A DNA stretch of 64,000 bases from Antedon bifida (GCA_963402885.1 OY727100.1:8233501-8297500); one strand, 5' to 3'. Positions 30,601-39,429 are shown, counted from the first letter of the stretch. Numbers and translations: made by a program. The notes: generated by a model not told the origin, from the letters alone.

Positions 30601-33499
30601 TTCACAAGATCCTGTTCACCAATTAAACTGGCTAGCCATATACATGGTTCACAAGATCCTGTACACCAATTAAACTGGCTAGCCATATATACATGGTTCG
30701 TTACAACAGTTCACAAGATCCTGTACACCAATTAAACTGGGTAGCCATATACATGGTTCACAAGATCCTGTACACCAATTAAACTGGCTAGCCATATACA
30801 TGGTTCACAAGATCCTGTACACCAATTAAACTGGGTAGCCTTATACATGGTTCATTACAACAGTTCACAAGATCCTGTACACCAATTAAACTGGCTAGCC
30901 ATATACATGGTTCGTTACAACAGTTCACAAGATCCTGTACACCAATTAAACTGGCTAGCCATATACATGGTTCACAAGATCCTGTACACCAATTAAACTG
31001 GGTAGCCATATACATGGTTCACAAGATCCTGTACACCAATTAAACTGGGTAGCCATATACATGGTTCATTACAACAGTTCACAAGATCCTGTACACCAAT
31101 TAAACTGGCTAGCCATATACATGGTTTGTTACAACAGTTCACAAGATCCTGTACACCAATTAAACTGGCTAGCCATATACATGGTTCATTTACAGCTTAT
31201 CTTACAATTCTAGCAAGCCTTCTTCTACTTTCCACTATACTATCCTTTCTTCCTTCACTGAAAAATTCCTACCACTAGAGGTTATCAACCAACCATGACA
31301 GTGGTGCATGACTAAGTATGAGACGTGACTTCAAACTGGTGTATGTGATTGGCCAATTGGTACAGTCATATTCGATGGGCCCTCTTGTATGTTGAAACAC
31401 TTTTTGACCTACGATAATCTCTTCGGATATAATATACTTTTTTGTGACTTTCACACAGGTTGTATCTGAGCATGTAGATCAGTTGATCGCCAGTGAAGAG
31501 TTCAAACGAACGATTTCTAACTTTGACACCAATTTCTCAACTCTACTGATTGAGCTCCTGGATAAGCTAAGCATCTACAGTACCACCAACTGCGAGCACA
31601 ATATGATGAACATCATCCATCGTCTGGACTTTAATGGCTTCTACACACATCAGTTGGAAGACCTAGCTTTGGAGAGAAGCACATGTGAAGATCCCAAACG
31701 TGGAGATGAAGGTATGTGGAACTTGCAAAAATAACTCAGGGCCAGTGGAACGTTTTGTAGGGGAGGGTGTCGGTTGTTTTGATAGTGGGAAAAAAGTAAA
31801 TGTTTTGTTTAATGTTTGCTAGAGTTTCTTAATTGAGCTGGACATTAAGCATAAAAATAGGGCACTTAATCTATCATATGACCCATAATCAAATTACAGG
31901 AATCTATTTAGGTGTAATAATATACAAATAATGAATGTTTATGAGTGTATTTGTAATAATAATAAGTGTAATACCTTACCTTATTTGATTCAAATGACAA
32001 GAATCTATTTAGATGTTATATAAAACAAATAATGAATGTTTTATATTCGTGTAATGGTACAAATAATGGTACAAATAATATCAACTTGGCTGTCGCCTCG
32101 TTGATATATAACCTTTCATCATTCACCTCATGCCATTATTTGTACCATTACACGAATATAAAACATTCATTATTTGTTTTTATATAACATCTAAATAGAT
32201 TCTTGTCATTTGAATCAAATAAGGTAAGGTAGCCCTAGCCAAAGGCCTACATTTCATTCACATTGATTAAAAACAGTAACATTTGGTTTTTAATATTATA
32301 TTAAATGTTATATTTATATGGATTTTATAAACACACCTACTTTAGTGTTAATTATGTCAACAAACGACCAAACAATCTTAGGCCTAGCAAGGCTAAAACG
32401 CCTAGACTAGGCCTAGCCTAATAGAGCATGGCCTAGGCTAGACCTAGTAGCCTACTAGTACTAGCTTGGCTGAAAGGCAAAACTTCGACAGACAATTGGA
32501 ACTTATCTAGGCTAATTATGGTTTTTCCAACAATTCCACGTCTTGTAGGCATGTCCCCATTAATTAATCAAAATCCTAAAAACGATCTAAAGCTAATTTA
32601 AATGCCTTTTTGAATGAAATTAGTACAGTACATATATGTCCAAATCGTACACAAATATCTGCTGCTGTTGCATATCTCGCGGTGGTGTTTACTATTTACT
32701 TACTTACTATGTTGTACTATTGCACACCATGTGACCCACAATCGTCCAATCAAATGACAGGAATTTATTTAGGTGTTATAATAAACAATATACAAATACA
32801 ATAGTATACTCCTAGTTTATACAGGATTACAAGAGAGGTATATCAGATGTTTATCAGTTTATTTTTGTGTTTGAACACAAAATAAGCTAAACCACAAAGG
32901 TGACTGTATTTAATTCCATTAGTGAAAATAACATAACTATAGAGTTGTCAATATCTGTAAATCAATATTTTCATAATGATACAATAAAGTACTATTATTG
33001 TAATGTATTGTACTACCGGTTAGCCTATGCCAGGATAAGGCTACTACTGTAAAATCACGGGCTGCAGCAGTTATCGCATAATTCCCAGGGCCTATTTTTT
33101 CATTTTGCATTTTAAAGTGTGTAATATAATTTTTAAAAAAACTGTCTTTTTTTAACTATACATAGCTACTTATATGTACATTTAAAAGACTTCCTCATCA
33201 TCCAAATTTGAAATTGAAACCAATGAACCAAAACAATTGAACGAATATTATTATCTCATTATTGTGTCAAGAACAATTACTTATATAAATACTTTCTTTC
33301 AAATGTGCTTTCATTTTGTTTGTTTAGATATCAGAGCTTTGCATTTTACATTAAGAACAAATGTTAAATGTTTTGTTACTAAGTAATGTTTTCTTTCTTC
33401 CTTTACTTTTTAGCCATCTCATCATTATTGAAAGGTGCCTCTATAAAACTTCCAACTATATCATTGGATGAAGGTCGAAGGTCAACTAAAGGTTCTTAG
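15553..33499 (+). CDS. TUBGCP2: Gamma-tubulin complex component 2 (GCP2), 17 coding exons
   Basis: This subunit of the gamma-tubulin small complex binds gamma-tubulin and nucleates microtubules at centrosomes and other organising centres. Coding exons: 15553-15605, 16391-16558, 17125-17387, 17523-17692, 18099-18326, 18987-19186, 19620-19734, 20301-20475, 20983-21133, 21929-22108, 26799-26872, 27271-27365, 28692-28937, 29355-29498, 30347-30478, 31459-31711, 33414-33499. All introns are GT-AG and all phases join, giving 910 residues against about 900 for vertebrate GCP2. The start MSEFRVHHHVSELIKLLG is the conserved GCP2 N-terminus. The GRIP1 region runs from about residue 200 to 505, with EKWIYKGIIRDPY and GDFFVHFMD near its end, and GRIP2 follows to about 880 with GLEAFSFDYIV, MLFRHLFYCKHVER and LSIYSTTNCEH. 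A splice acceptor 18 bases before the ATG implies an upstream noncoding exon. The C-terminal 28 residues are less conserved. Confidence 0.96.
15955..16170 (+). repeat. tRNA-derived SINE in GCP2 intron 1
   Basis: GGAGCTGTAGCTTGGTGGTT is a tRNA 5' half with a good box A. CCAGGGTTCATTCCTGACC about 45 bases on is the box B arm. A non-tRNA body follows, ending in an A-rich stretch. It is transcribed within the GCP2 pre-mRNA in the same orientation. Confidence 0.75.
16391..16558 (+). CDS. TUBGCP2: GCP2 coding exon 2
   Basis: Encodes TKGDEGPEVFTDLLLKNRTP, then VHGAKRKIAEFTRTP and DFLKKYDELKSK. The donor is AA|GTGAGT. This is the conserved N-terminal region before GRIP1. Confidence 0.93.
17125..17387 (+). 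CDS. TUBGCP2: GCP2 coding exon 3
   Basis: Begins after TTTGCAG with VRDLDVLVSLLSKI. A charged, poorly conserved linker follows, rich in K, M, S and Q, and the exon ends RQTKKN before donor GTATGT. The linker lies between the N-terminal helix region and GRIP1. Confidence 0.9.
17523..17692 (+). CDS. TUBGCP2: GCP2 coding exon 4
   Basis: Encodes PVIPAWAYERPHLTDEF, then VQELAIVQDLLMVLK, at the start of the GRIP1 region. The donor is AAG|GTAACT. The preceding intron of 135 bp is the shortest in the gene. Confidence 0.93.
18099..18326 (+). CDS. TUBGCP2: GCP2 coding exon 5
   Basis: Begins GSEGRYIFVKP and continues LVYRILPMCSNYSTIMRFVE to KAIRTLIK, a canonical GRIP1 segment. Acceptor TTTTGTAG and donor GTAAGC, both in phase 0. 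Confidence 0.94.
18987..19186 (+). CDS. TUBGCP2: GCP2 coding exon 6
   Basis: Encodes EYFILIAQLEYQYLLENLPL, then LQRLWFYLQPCMQTLDILAS and GGSVLSLLHEK. The acceptor is TTTTTTCCCAG. The exon ends GG before GTAATT. Confidence 0.94.
19620..19734 (+). CDS. TUBGCP2: GCP2 coding exon 7
   Basis: Encodes DAKAQDLCLYLTQSACAPYF, then EILEKWIYKGIIRDPYCE. The donor that keeps frame, GAG|GTTGGT, is weak, and a stronger GTAAAT lies four bases downstream. The reading frame stays open into the intron as far as 20070 (see findings). Confidence 0.92.
20301..20475 (+). CDS. TUBGCP2: GCP2 coding exon 8
   Basis: Encodes FMVEENDSVHKEKLQWEYND, then YWEQRYTICRDRIPVFLQTV and KILSTGKYLNVIRQC. The acceptor is TTTTTTTTAG and the donor G|GTAAAT. 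Confidence 0.94.
20983..21133 (+). CDS. TUBGCP2: GCP2 coding exon 9
   Basis: Encodes GRSPACPIAEEILYTLNERE, then YVDQIEKTFSHASQELIDLL, ending LMARLR at a split arginine. Acceptor ATTTCAG, donor GTATGC. Confidence 0.94.
21929..22108 (+). CDS. TUBGCP2: GCP2 coding exon 10
   Basis: Encodes SIKRYFLMEQGDFFVHFMDI, then RLESLVELAIRTSEANADPF and KDDL. This is the highly conserved GRIP1/GRIP2 junction. The donor is AA|GTAGGT, followed by the 4.7 kb transposon-filled intron 10. Confidence 0.94.
22240..24110. other. Unassigned repeat-like DNA in GCP2 intron 10
   Basis: More GC-rich than its flanks and without a coding frame. Two diverged copies of a segment of about 90 bp are visible (CTGTCTCCAATTACCAGG at 22482 and CCGTCTCCAACTACCAGG at 22572). 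The phrase CGCCCTCTAG near 23331 recurs inverted near 24046. It is probably the noncoding part of an inserted element, but I cannot name the family. Confidence 0.4.
24230..24925 (-). pseudogene. Dead Tc1-like transposase
   Basis: On the minus strand: CTGRPSKFRDEHLTIINNEM (helix-turn-helix region), SDRSVRQRRRRLEWVCEGAR, VIFTGECTIELEL, then in another frame PRTTLHIWAGIS, GATPIIIFDGIM, CFMKDNDPKHTS and TPADSPDHNPI. This is the order of a Tc1/mariner DDE transposase (PF01498/PF13358 type). The first catalytic Asp (normally TDEC) is Gly. The third acidic residue, normally Glu after NPI, is Lys. An internal stop and at least one frameshift also occur. Only the middle Asp of DNDPKHTS remains. It sits antisense in intron 10 of GCP2. 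Confidence 0.85.
25340..25860 (-). pseudogene. Ty3/gypsy gag relic with CCHC zinc knuckle
   Basis: On the minus strand NQDARDAEIKNQIIHGGRNK, then FCRQALQEDMSLDNI, matches the capsid C-terminal region of Ty3/gypsy Gag. After frame changes comes CNYCHEFGHFVRCC, a C-x2-C-x4-H-x4-C zinc knuckle (about 25459-25500). Stops interrupt it and no pol follows. It lies antisense in GCP2 intron 10, next to the deleted LINE. Confidence 0.75.
25990..26640 (-). pseudogene. Internally deleted LINE: ORF1 head joined to RT tail
   Basis: From 26635 down to about 26200 the minus strand encodes an ORF1-like protein: a basic, Q/K-rich start, a coiled-coil-like stretch (IESKNKETKSQVEAHQSEIS), then LNKSERFSRRNNIRLVGFEQ, the hallmark RRNNIRI/L motif of LINE ORF1 proteins. 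At about 26180 it switches frame into KFFTQNICNVWNKLPSMVI, then SINRFKSRLEKHL, the extreme C-terminus of a CR1/Jockey-like reverse transcriptase, and stops. The endonuclease and RT domains are missing. Confidence 0.8.
26799..26872 (+). CDS. TUBGCP2: GCP2 coding exon 11
   Basis: Encodes PILLPYDLITQLLRILSIES, then KQEK. The acceptor TTTTACAG and the donor AAAG|GTTAGA flank it. The exon immediately follows the repeat-filled intron 10. Confidence 0.93.
27271..27365 (+). CDS. TUBGCP2: GCP2 coding exon 12
   Basis: Encodes EMDPTEIHISGLEAFSFDYI, then VRWPESLILSRK. The acceptor TTTCAAG is chosen over an AG two bases later because only it keeps phase. Donor GTAAGA. Confidence 0.93.
27912..28435. mobile_element. 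piggyBac-type MITE, long copy (family 1)
   Basis: TTAA then AGATGTATTGTCCCTT at the left, and AAGGGACAATACATCT then TTAA at the right. The 16-base terminal inverted repeats are perfect and TTAA flanks both sides. It shares ends with the 272-bp element at 5164-5435 and lies in GCP2 intron 12. No transposase is encoded. Confidence 0.85.
28470..28575 (-). repeat. Half copy of the foldback MITE family
   Basis: AATAGACCAGTCAATCTTT, then CACTCATAAACATTCATTAT and TTGTTTTA matches the right arm of the foldback elements at 31972-32231 and 37355-37531. The complementary left arm is missing. It starts about 35 bases after the MITE at 27912-28435. Confidence 0.55.
28692..28937 (+). CDS. TUBGCP2: GCP2 coding exon 13
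   Basis: Encodes ALTKYQMLFRHLFYCKHVER, then SVWLSNKSAKKFSLHSSKWY and NLQYYMMFEVIEPNW, the centre of GRIP2, which contacts gamma-tubulin in this family. Both edges are in phase 0; donor AGT|GTAAGT. Confidence 0.95.
29355..29498 (+). CDS. TUBGCP2: GCP2 coding exon 14
   Basis: Encodes VSNIDDVLEHHTDFLDKCLK, then DCMLTNPDLLKIVSKLM and CNCIQ-type end (FSNCIQ). It ends GCATTCAG|GTGAGTGTCTAT. This exon-intron junction is the founding unit of the 18-bp minisatellite that fills intron 14. Confidence 0.95.
29499..30292 (+). repeat. 18-bp minisatellite filling GCP2 intron 14
   Basis: About 44 head-to-tail units of consensus G(T/G)GAGTGTCT(A/G)TATTCAG, beginning exactly at the intron 14 donor. The exon side of the donor (ATTCAG) and the intron side (GTGAGTGTCTAT) together make one unit. 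By my count thirteen units keep the GTGAGT donor hexamer, all in the exon-proximal part up to about 29970. The rest, and all distal ones, read GGGAGT, GAGAGT or GGAAGT. An alternative unit GCCTGAATTCAG is frequent at the left. The long open frames over it exist only because 18 is a multiple of three. Confidence 0.95.
30347..30478 (+). CDS. TUBGCP2: GCP2 coding exon 15
   Basis: Encodes RFTQSMNVEAQVAQLSTTES, then a lysine-rich stretch (TRRKDRKGSKDTDESKAKK) ending TTTK. The first residues are conserved and the basic tail is a variable spacer in GCP2. The exon sits between two minisatellite introns; acceptor TTTTACAG, donor GTTAGT. Confidence 0.92.
30599..31190. repeat. 47/60-bp minisatellite in GCP2 intron 15
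   Basis: Eleven units start TTCACAAGATCCTGTACACC and contain AATTAAACTGG(C/G)TAGCCATATACATGG. Six are of the 47-bp form or close to it. Five carry an added 13 bases at their end (TTCGTTACAACAG or a variant). Units are nearly identical, so the array is young. The minus-strand 75-codon frame over it is a by-product of the repetition. Confidence 0.93.
31459..31711 (+). CDS. TUBGCP2: GCP2 coding exon 16
   Basis: Encodes VVSEHVDQLIASEEFKRTIS, then NFDTNFSTLLIELLDKLSIY, STTNCEHNMMNIIHRLDFN and GFYTHQLEDLALERS. This is the conserved end of GRIP2. Acceptor CACACAG, donor G|GTATGT. Confidence 0.95.
31885..32231. mobile_element. Foldback (palindromic) MITE in GCP2 intron 16
   Basis: The arms at about 31972-32085 and 32120-32231 are near-perfect reverse complements (TACCTTACCTTATTTGATTC ... 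GAATCAAATAAGGTAAGGTA). The short loop contains CGCCTCGTTGATATATAAC. Just before it (31885-31960) is a partial, more diverged copy of the same arm, so one copy appears nested in or next to another. Relatives: 2780-2860, 28470-28575, 32705-32805, 36690-36920 and 37355-37531. Confidence 0.8.
32705..32805 (+). repeat. End fragment of the foldback family
   Basis: Reads TTGCACACCATGTGACCCA, then CAAATGACAGGAATTTATTT and AGGTGTTATAATAAACAA. It is the reverse complement of 2780-2860 and a longer version of the outer arm at 31885. It lies in GCP2 intron 16. Confidence 0.55.
33414..33499 (+). CDS. TUBGCP2: GCP2 coding exon 17 with stop
   Basis: Encodes ISSLLKGASIKLPTISLDEG, then RRSTKGS and TAG at 33497-33499. 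The acceptor is ACTTTTTAG. Phase agrees with exon 16. This tail is not strongly conserved in the family, so alternative last exons are possible. Confidence 0.8.
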
Positions 33500-33570
33500 C
33501 TACATTTAATTTTTTTTCATATTAACTGATTGTCTAAATTGCAGTGAACATGTATTGTTAAAAGGTGATG

Positions 33571-33576
33571 AATAAA
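33571..33576 (+). promoter_or_regulatory. Candidate polyadenylation signal of GCP2
   Basis: AATAAA lies 72 bases after the GCP2 stop codon, with a GT-containing stretch (GTGGTATGTAAAT) about 15 bases downstream. It is the first such hexamer after the stop. Confidence 0.6.
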
Positions 33577-33859
33577 CACTATGCAAACAAAAGTGGTATG
33601 TAAATAGAAAGATGTAAAGTGTAGATAATAATCCATACTTACCTTACTTGAATCATGTACTGTATAAAAGAAGTAAAAAAATAACAGATGCTGGAATATA
33701 CACACATATGCAAAGACAATACAGATAGTAACAGGCGTAAAAAAACTAGGTGATGCTAATTGAGCTTGACCCCCTTAAAGATACCCTTTGCTTGTGTTAA
33801 GCAGTCTTGACTGTGAAGCAATGCAGTGTATTCCCAATATAGAAATCAATTCCAGACAA

Positions 33860-34070
33860 TTAAAGCCTGTTTTCCTGTCGACGTTATTCAACGCTATCAT
33901 TAACAATAATCGGCGATCTTCTACGTAAACATTGAAATGTTAACGATTTACAGGAAAAGGTACTCGATATCGTTATCATTTCAACTTGATCGTTTTCAAA
34001 CGATCGTCGTTAAACTGTTAATGATCAACGACGATAGCGTCAAATAACGTGGACAGGAAAACAGGCTTAA
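33860..34070. mobile_element. TTAA-flanked MITE with AGCCTGTTTTCCTGTC ends (family 3)
   Basis: The left end is TTAAAGCCTGTTTTCCTGTC, continuing GACGTTATT. The right end is the reverse complement, AATAACGTGGACAGGAAAAC then AGGCTTAA, with 23 of 24 bases matching. It is 211 bp long with no open frame. A related right end (CGTTGACAGGAAACCAGGCT then TAA) is at 53073-53095. Confidence 0.8.
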
Positions 34071-35362
34071 GAGAGCTACCGAATCCTAGGTGATTGCCAG
34101 TAAGTTAGACTAGGCCTTACCTACTGTACCACTACTAGACAAGTGCTAAATAAAACACAGGCCTAGCCATTAAAAACATTGTCATTTACCTATTTTCTTA
34201 CTACATTTTTAATACAGGTTGGCGCCAATTTAAATGGTTAATTCGACATCAAATTTAGTTAGCCCATTCAAAAAGGCAACTATCATATTCTGAAGTTAAA
34301 TCTGAAATGAAATTATACATATTTGTATATTGTTTTGGTTATTTATAAATAAATAAATTGCTATCCATTGCTTAAAATTAAGCTAGATATTGAAAATAAA
34401 CTATACAACTTGAAATATGGAGAGCTATTTGATGTACTGTAGGTCATGCAAATCTATTGATTATCAAGTTTTATGAATAGTTTATTACTTAAAAGTAAAT
34501 GTTTTTTGAGATTTGTATTTTGAAAATTATCTGAACTGCAGTCTTGATTTATTGTTTTTTTAGTGTCAAACACTTAAATGTATATAAGCAATACTTTAAT
34601 AAAGATTTAAAATAGTCCAGTGCATGTTTTCCTGTATAAATTATTGAGTGTGTTGTTGAATATGCGGTCACGTCACAGGGAGGAAGGAGTCTTGTGAAAA
34701 CCACACACAACAGAGCCTCAACCATCATAGATGGTATGATTTGGAAAAACCTGGGCAGAACCAGAATTGAATAAACGGTGGCAATATACACTAACATACA
34801 ATATTAATAGTCTGTCAAAAGTAGCTCATAATTTGATTTTAATTGTCAAAAGGGGAGTGCACACCCCTGGATCCGCCCCTGAAAAGTGAATGTACTAAGC
34901 AAACTAATTGATTAATATCCTAAAAAAATGATGAATCATCAATCGCTTTCGTTAATGAAAGCCTGTTTTTTTGCATTTATTAAATTAATACAATCACTGG
35001 TACGTGTCCTTACCCCATTTACATTCTTTTTAGTTTTTGACTTCAAACCCTAAAATGTCTATAAAAATAAATCGGAAACTAACAGTTATGTATATGTTTT
35101 CTAGCAGAGGAATTCAAAGAGTAGCAATCAGCTTGTCTGTTGTCTATACATTACTACATCTTTTGACCATTTAACTTTTAATGTTTAGTCTCAATTTGAT
35201 CAAATTAAATTTTGAATACACCATTTTGTATTTTAAAGAGTTATAAAAACGTTACTAAACAACAAAATGAGTTCTGTTGGAACAAAACAATATATTTGTC
35301 AATAAAATTGGTTTTGTGAAATGCATGATACATTTTGTTGCATGGCAGCATGCTAAATTGTT
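34071..35362. other. Intergenic, no gene recognised
   Basis: AT-rich. GGGAGTGCACACCCCTGGAT at 34854 followed by CCGCCCCTG looks like the end of a widespread repeat. The 82-codon minus-strand frame at 34549-34797 shows no domain. Confidence 0.45.
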
Positions 35363-35964
35363 TTAAAGGCCAGGTGCGGGCAAAAAATGTCTATTGATCA
35401 TACATTCCAATAATTATCGATCTATAGTTTCCCCTATGTTTCATAATTTTTGGGATTTTATTTGTGTTACACAAGCTTGTTGAAAATAAGCACTTTCTTA
35501 TCAGTGGGGGGATAGTTCAAATTACACAGTAAAATCTCTATTCTTTTGTACACACATTTTGTAAATAGAGAGGCATTTTAAAAAGCTATGAAAACTAAAC
35601 GGTGTGGTAAAAAATGTTATCAGGTGACTAAATATAGGTAATATAACTTGAATTTTACATTTCTGGTATTTTTATTCAACTTCAGATTTTTATTTTCATG
35701 CAATAGCAAAAATTATCCACCGTATATCCACCATCTTTTTTCACCTTCTAGGGAGTCACCAGACATCTTATTACATTAGGTTAACTACCTAACTACTAAA
35801 AAAAAGTCTTCCTGGTTTTTATGGCAGAATTTTGCCCAATTTTGTATTTGACCATATTAAGGAAAATTCATGTTTTTTCGTCTTGATTTCTGTTACAAAT
35901 ATTTGATTTATGTACAATTAACCAGATATTACATTTAAAATTCATGCCTGTACCTGAGCTTTAA
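35363..35964 (+). mobile_element. piggyBac-type MITE, copy B (family 2)
   Basis: TTAA, then AGGCCAGGTGCGGGCAAAAA at the left; CATGCCTGTACCTGAGCT then TTAA at the right. It is the uninterrupted 602-bp counterpart of copy A at 14717-15504, in the same orientation. Together they bracket the GCP2 gene. There is no coding capacity. Confidence 0.8.
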
Positions 35965-36689
35965 AGCAAGAACACGTTCTTAATATATGATACTTATATG
36001 CAAAAATATTCAAGGCTTTTACCAAGAAATTCATTTTATTTGTTCATAAAATTTTAGTTTATTAGTTTTATAAATATACTAAATAATATTTTTGAACACT
36101 TTTCATTTGGGCAGTCCTGTTCGCATCACTTGGTTGTTGTCTACGACTCTCTAGAATATTATTAGTATATTGCTATGGAAATGGGAGAGTTTACTGTATT
36201 TTAAACTACATTGATGATAGATAAATAAAAGTCGGCTGGAATAATGATGCTTTCCATTACCAATTGATCCGAAAAGTAATTTATGTTTCAAATTCAAAGC
36301 AACAAACACAAGGCAATACAAAATCAATATGCTGTACTATGACTTTTTATTTTTTAATATTTTAATTTATATAACAAAATATCATTTTATGGCAAAAAAA
36401 ATATTTAAAATATAAAATTGTATGGCAAAAACATAAGCTTGAAGTGTTGTTGTTAGCACCACATAAACTAAAAGCATTAAACTGAACACAATTATAGCTT
36501 ACAAATAATATATGAATCAACATTTCAATTTGTATCAATTACGACATTTTAAAAATAAAAAATATATTTCAACCATAGCGCTTTATTAATACTGTAGCAG
36601 TACTATGCATCCAAAATGGGAGCACCGCTTTTTTTTAATAGCCTTCGATGATGATTCAATTAATCAATAATTGAGTAAAAGTTTAGCTC
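35965..36689. other. Intergenic, no gene recognised
   Basis: Very AT-rich with long A/T runs and no structured repeat that I could delimit. Confidence 0.45.
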
Positions 36690-36920
36690 AGAAAAGTAGT
36701 GTTATAAAACAAATGATATATTCGTTGAATGGTGACAATTTTTCATTCGTTGAGAGATTGACTGCCCTATTTCACCCGGCTCGGTATTGTTGATAATTTT
36801 ATTTTTTTTATTTTATTTTTAAAACCAGAAAAAACAGCAGAAACAGATCCGCCACTTACAGATTGGTTTAAATAATAATTAAATAATAAATAGAGTAGTT
36901 CATCTTTCAACCAATGAAAT
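36690..36920. repeat. Diverged member of the foldback family
   Basis: GTGTTATAAAACAAATGATA, then GTTGAGAGATTGACTGCCCT on the left. On the right, AAATAGAGTAGTTCATCTTT then CAACC is complementary at roughly three quarters of positions. The interior carries a T-rich low-complexity run. Confidence 0.5.
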
Positions 36921-37354
36921 ACAGTAATCTCACCATCCAAATCATATGTACAGTATACTATCGTGGACTCGTAAGTAAAGTGTTCTTCATGTTACCATCA
37001 TGCAGGGAAAATGTTCAATTATCAATGAAAATGTTCACTGTCATGTCATTTTGAATAGTTTATACCTTTTATAACACACCTGATTGTATTCTTACAATTT
37101 GATTGGTCAATTACACATCAACTGTCATTTGATATTAGCCCTATCTAAAGAAAAAGTGATATAATAAACAGCTTTCTGTAAAAATTGTGACAATTTTTGC
37201 CACATGACGTTGACTTGTTGAAATAAACTTGTTGTGCACACAGTCTATAACTGTTCTACTTCGCGTCTTAAGTTGAAGCACTGCCTATTTTAATGGCCTA
37301 CCTTCTCGACCTAGCATTTGTCAATGGTTTAAGATCGATAACTTGAATAAAAAT

Positions 37355-37531
37355 AGGTGTTATAAAACAATGAATGAATGAATGTTTATAAGTTGGTGAG
37401 AATATTTCACGAGTTGAAAAATTGACCGATCTATTTTAAACTTGTCTCCGCCTCGTTAAAAATAGAGCAGTCAATTTTTCAACTCATGAAATATTCTCAC
37501 TATCCAACTCATAAACATTTATTAAGTAACA
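37355..37531. mobile_element. Foldback (palindromic) MITE
   Basis: The left arm GTTGGTGAGAATATTTCACG, AGTTGAAAAATTGACC is matched by the inverted right arm GTCAATTTTTCAACTCATGA, AATATTCTCACTATCCAAC. The loop holds CTTGTCTCCGCCTCGTTAAA. The outer ends share GTGTTATAAAACAA with the other family members. Confidence 0.75.
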
Positions 37532-39313
37532 TACACTTTAGCTTACAAATCTAAAAAATGATGGTTCATTCTACCAGACCGATATTTCTAGAATTTTAAT
37601 CCTTTGTATAAATAACAATTTTATAATACTATCGGCTTTCTCCATATTTACTACCATGCACTTTGTATTGTTTTAAAGTAGGTATTGAACACACATTTTG
37701 ACATCCAGTTTAAATACAAAAACCATGTATATATGATTCCCAAAATTGCAACTATGGAATTTATATTATTTTAAATATTAGTTGTACACTACAGACGTAT
37801 ATTGTATTATAACAAAATTTGATCTTAATATCAGGCCATCATTTTTCAATTCTTATCAACATTAATTTGTTGATATTAGTCGCTATGATATCAGAAGAGA
37901 GTATGTACCTAAATTTAGCCTCTGATATCACTCAAAAACTATTGTCCCCTTTCTGTTACTGTATTGGTTTGGGTTCATTTCTCAAAAATAATTACTGTAT
38001 TAATACAATTTATCATAAGTTTGTAAATATACTTGAACACAAAGATAAAAATAGTGTGGCTATTTCGGTATAATTTTTAAATTAGCAATTAGTACAATAT
38101 GATATTACTGTAAATATGCTATTTTAAATAGCATAATAGCATTTTTATTAAAATAAAGTATCTCCAAACAATGTTTGACCTTTATTAAACAATGTTCAAT
38201 ATGATTCCTGGATTAACACTGTTTTGGTCAATACACTACATGTTAGTACTTGAACAAGGAAACCAGCTCCACTAAAATAAAAATATTTTTGATAGAACTC
38301 AATAAGCAGTATGATACCAAAAATAAAACATACTCTATTTAATATAGCCGTCAATAAAACTACATAATATATAAGGAAGGAAACCAGCTCCATTAAAATC
38401 ATGTAGCAATATTCTAGAAATCAAAAAGCAGTACAGTAGTATGATATAGCTTACTGTGGCTATGTAACAGCGATAACTATATTATTTGTAAAATATATGC
38501 ATTTCATATCGTGACTTTTTTGTATAGGTTCTAAAGAATTGCGACCTTTTGTTGTCACATGATGCACCAATCAACTATGTGCCTTTCTAGTAGAAAATTA
38601 ATTCTGCGCACACTCTGCAACATATGAACATGCATAGAATTATTTTTTACTTGATAGTTCCATAGTCGAGTTGCTTGTTGTGAAAACGACAGGTCTATAT
38701 TAAACACTATATACGGTAATACAATCTTTTAATAAGTAATCCTCTGAAATTATAATATTGTACATTCAATTATATAAACAAATCTGAAACAGTAATACAA
38801 GCCTATGTTCAGTTTAAGACAACCACTGTATGCATACAATAGGTGGTTTGGAATATCTATATAGTTCATTTTAAGTCCACCAGTCTGGTTTCTTAAAAGC
38901 CTGATTTTGGAATGCATTTTATTAAATACAATCACTTGCACATGTCCTTGAAAATGTTCCCCTTACATCTCCCCTCCATTTTTGACATTAAACCTCTAAA
39001 ACTTCTTATATACTAACACTTTGATGACTCCATACTGGAGGTTTTATTGCTTCTTTGAATGCAATATACCCCACATGCAAACCGCAACAGCACCCCTGAA
39101 TTTTTTCTAAATTTATAATCAATTAAACTTGAAAAAATAAGCAGTTTGAATGGCGGAGACATACTGTAAACTTATAATTAAGTGACTGTAATTTTGTACA
39201 CATGTATACAAATTATTTTGAAGCACAGGATGCACAAAATGTATATGTTATGAAAACAAATGTAATAAGAACATTAAGAATTGTGTAAGGGGTGGGGTTG
39301 CTGTATTCTGTCT
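37532..39313. other. Intergenic, no gene recognised
   Basis: AT-rich. The phrase GGAAACCAGCTCCA(C/T)TAAAAT occurs twice (about 38258 and 38379), marking a small local duplication of about 120 bp. No coding signal. Confidence 0.45.
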
Positions 39314-39429
39314 GCGATTTTTTTTTTTGTACATAAGTTGGGGACCCCTTATGTGAAAGACAGCCAAACTACTTCCTAATACTAAACCTAACCCTCTAAT
39401 AATCTCTCTCTTACTATAAAGTAAAAAGA

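Noticed and set aside
30788-31015. Minus-strand frame of CIWLASLIGVQDLVN repeats
   Set aside because: By-product of the 47/60-bp minisatellite. A resemblance to the LHWLPV block of LINE reverse transcriptases was considered, but it is too weak.
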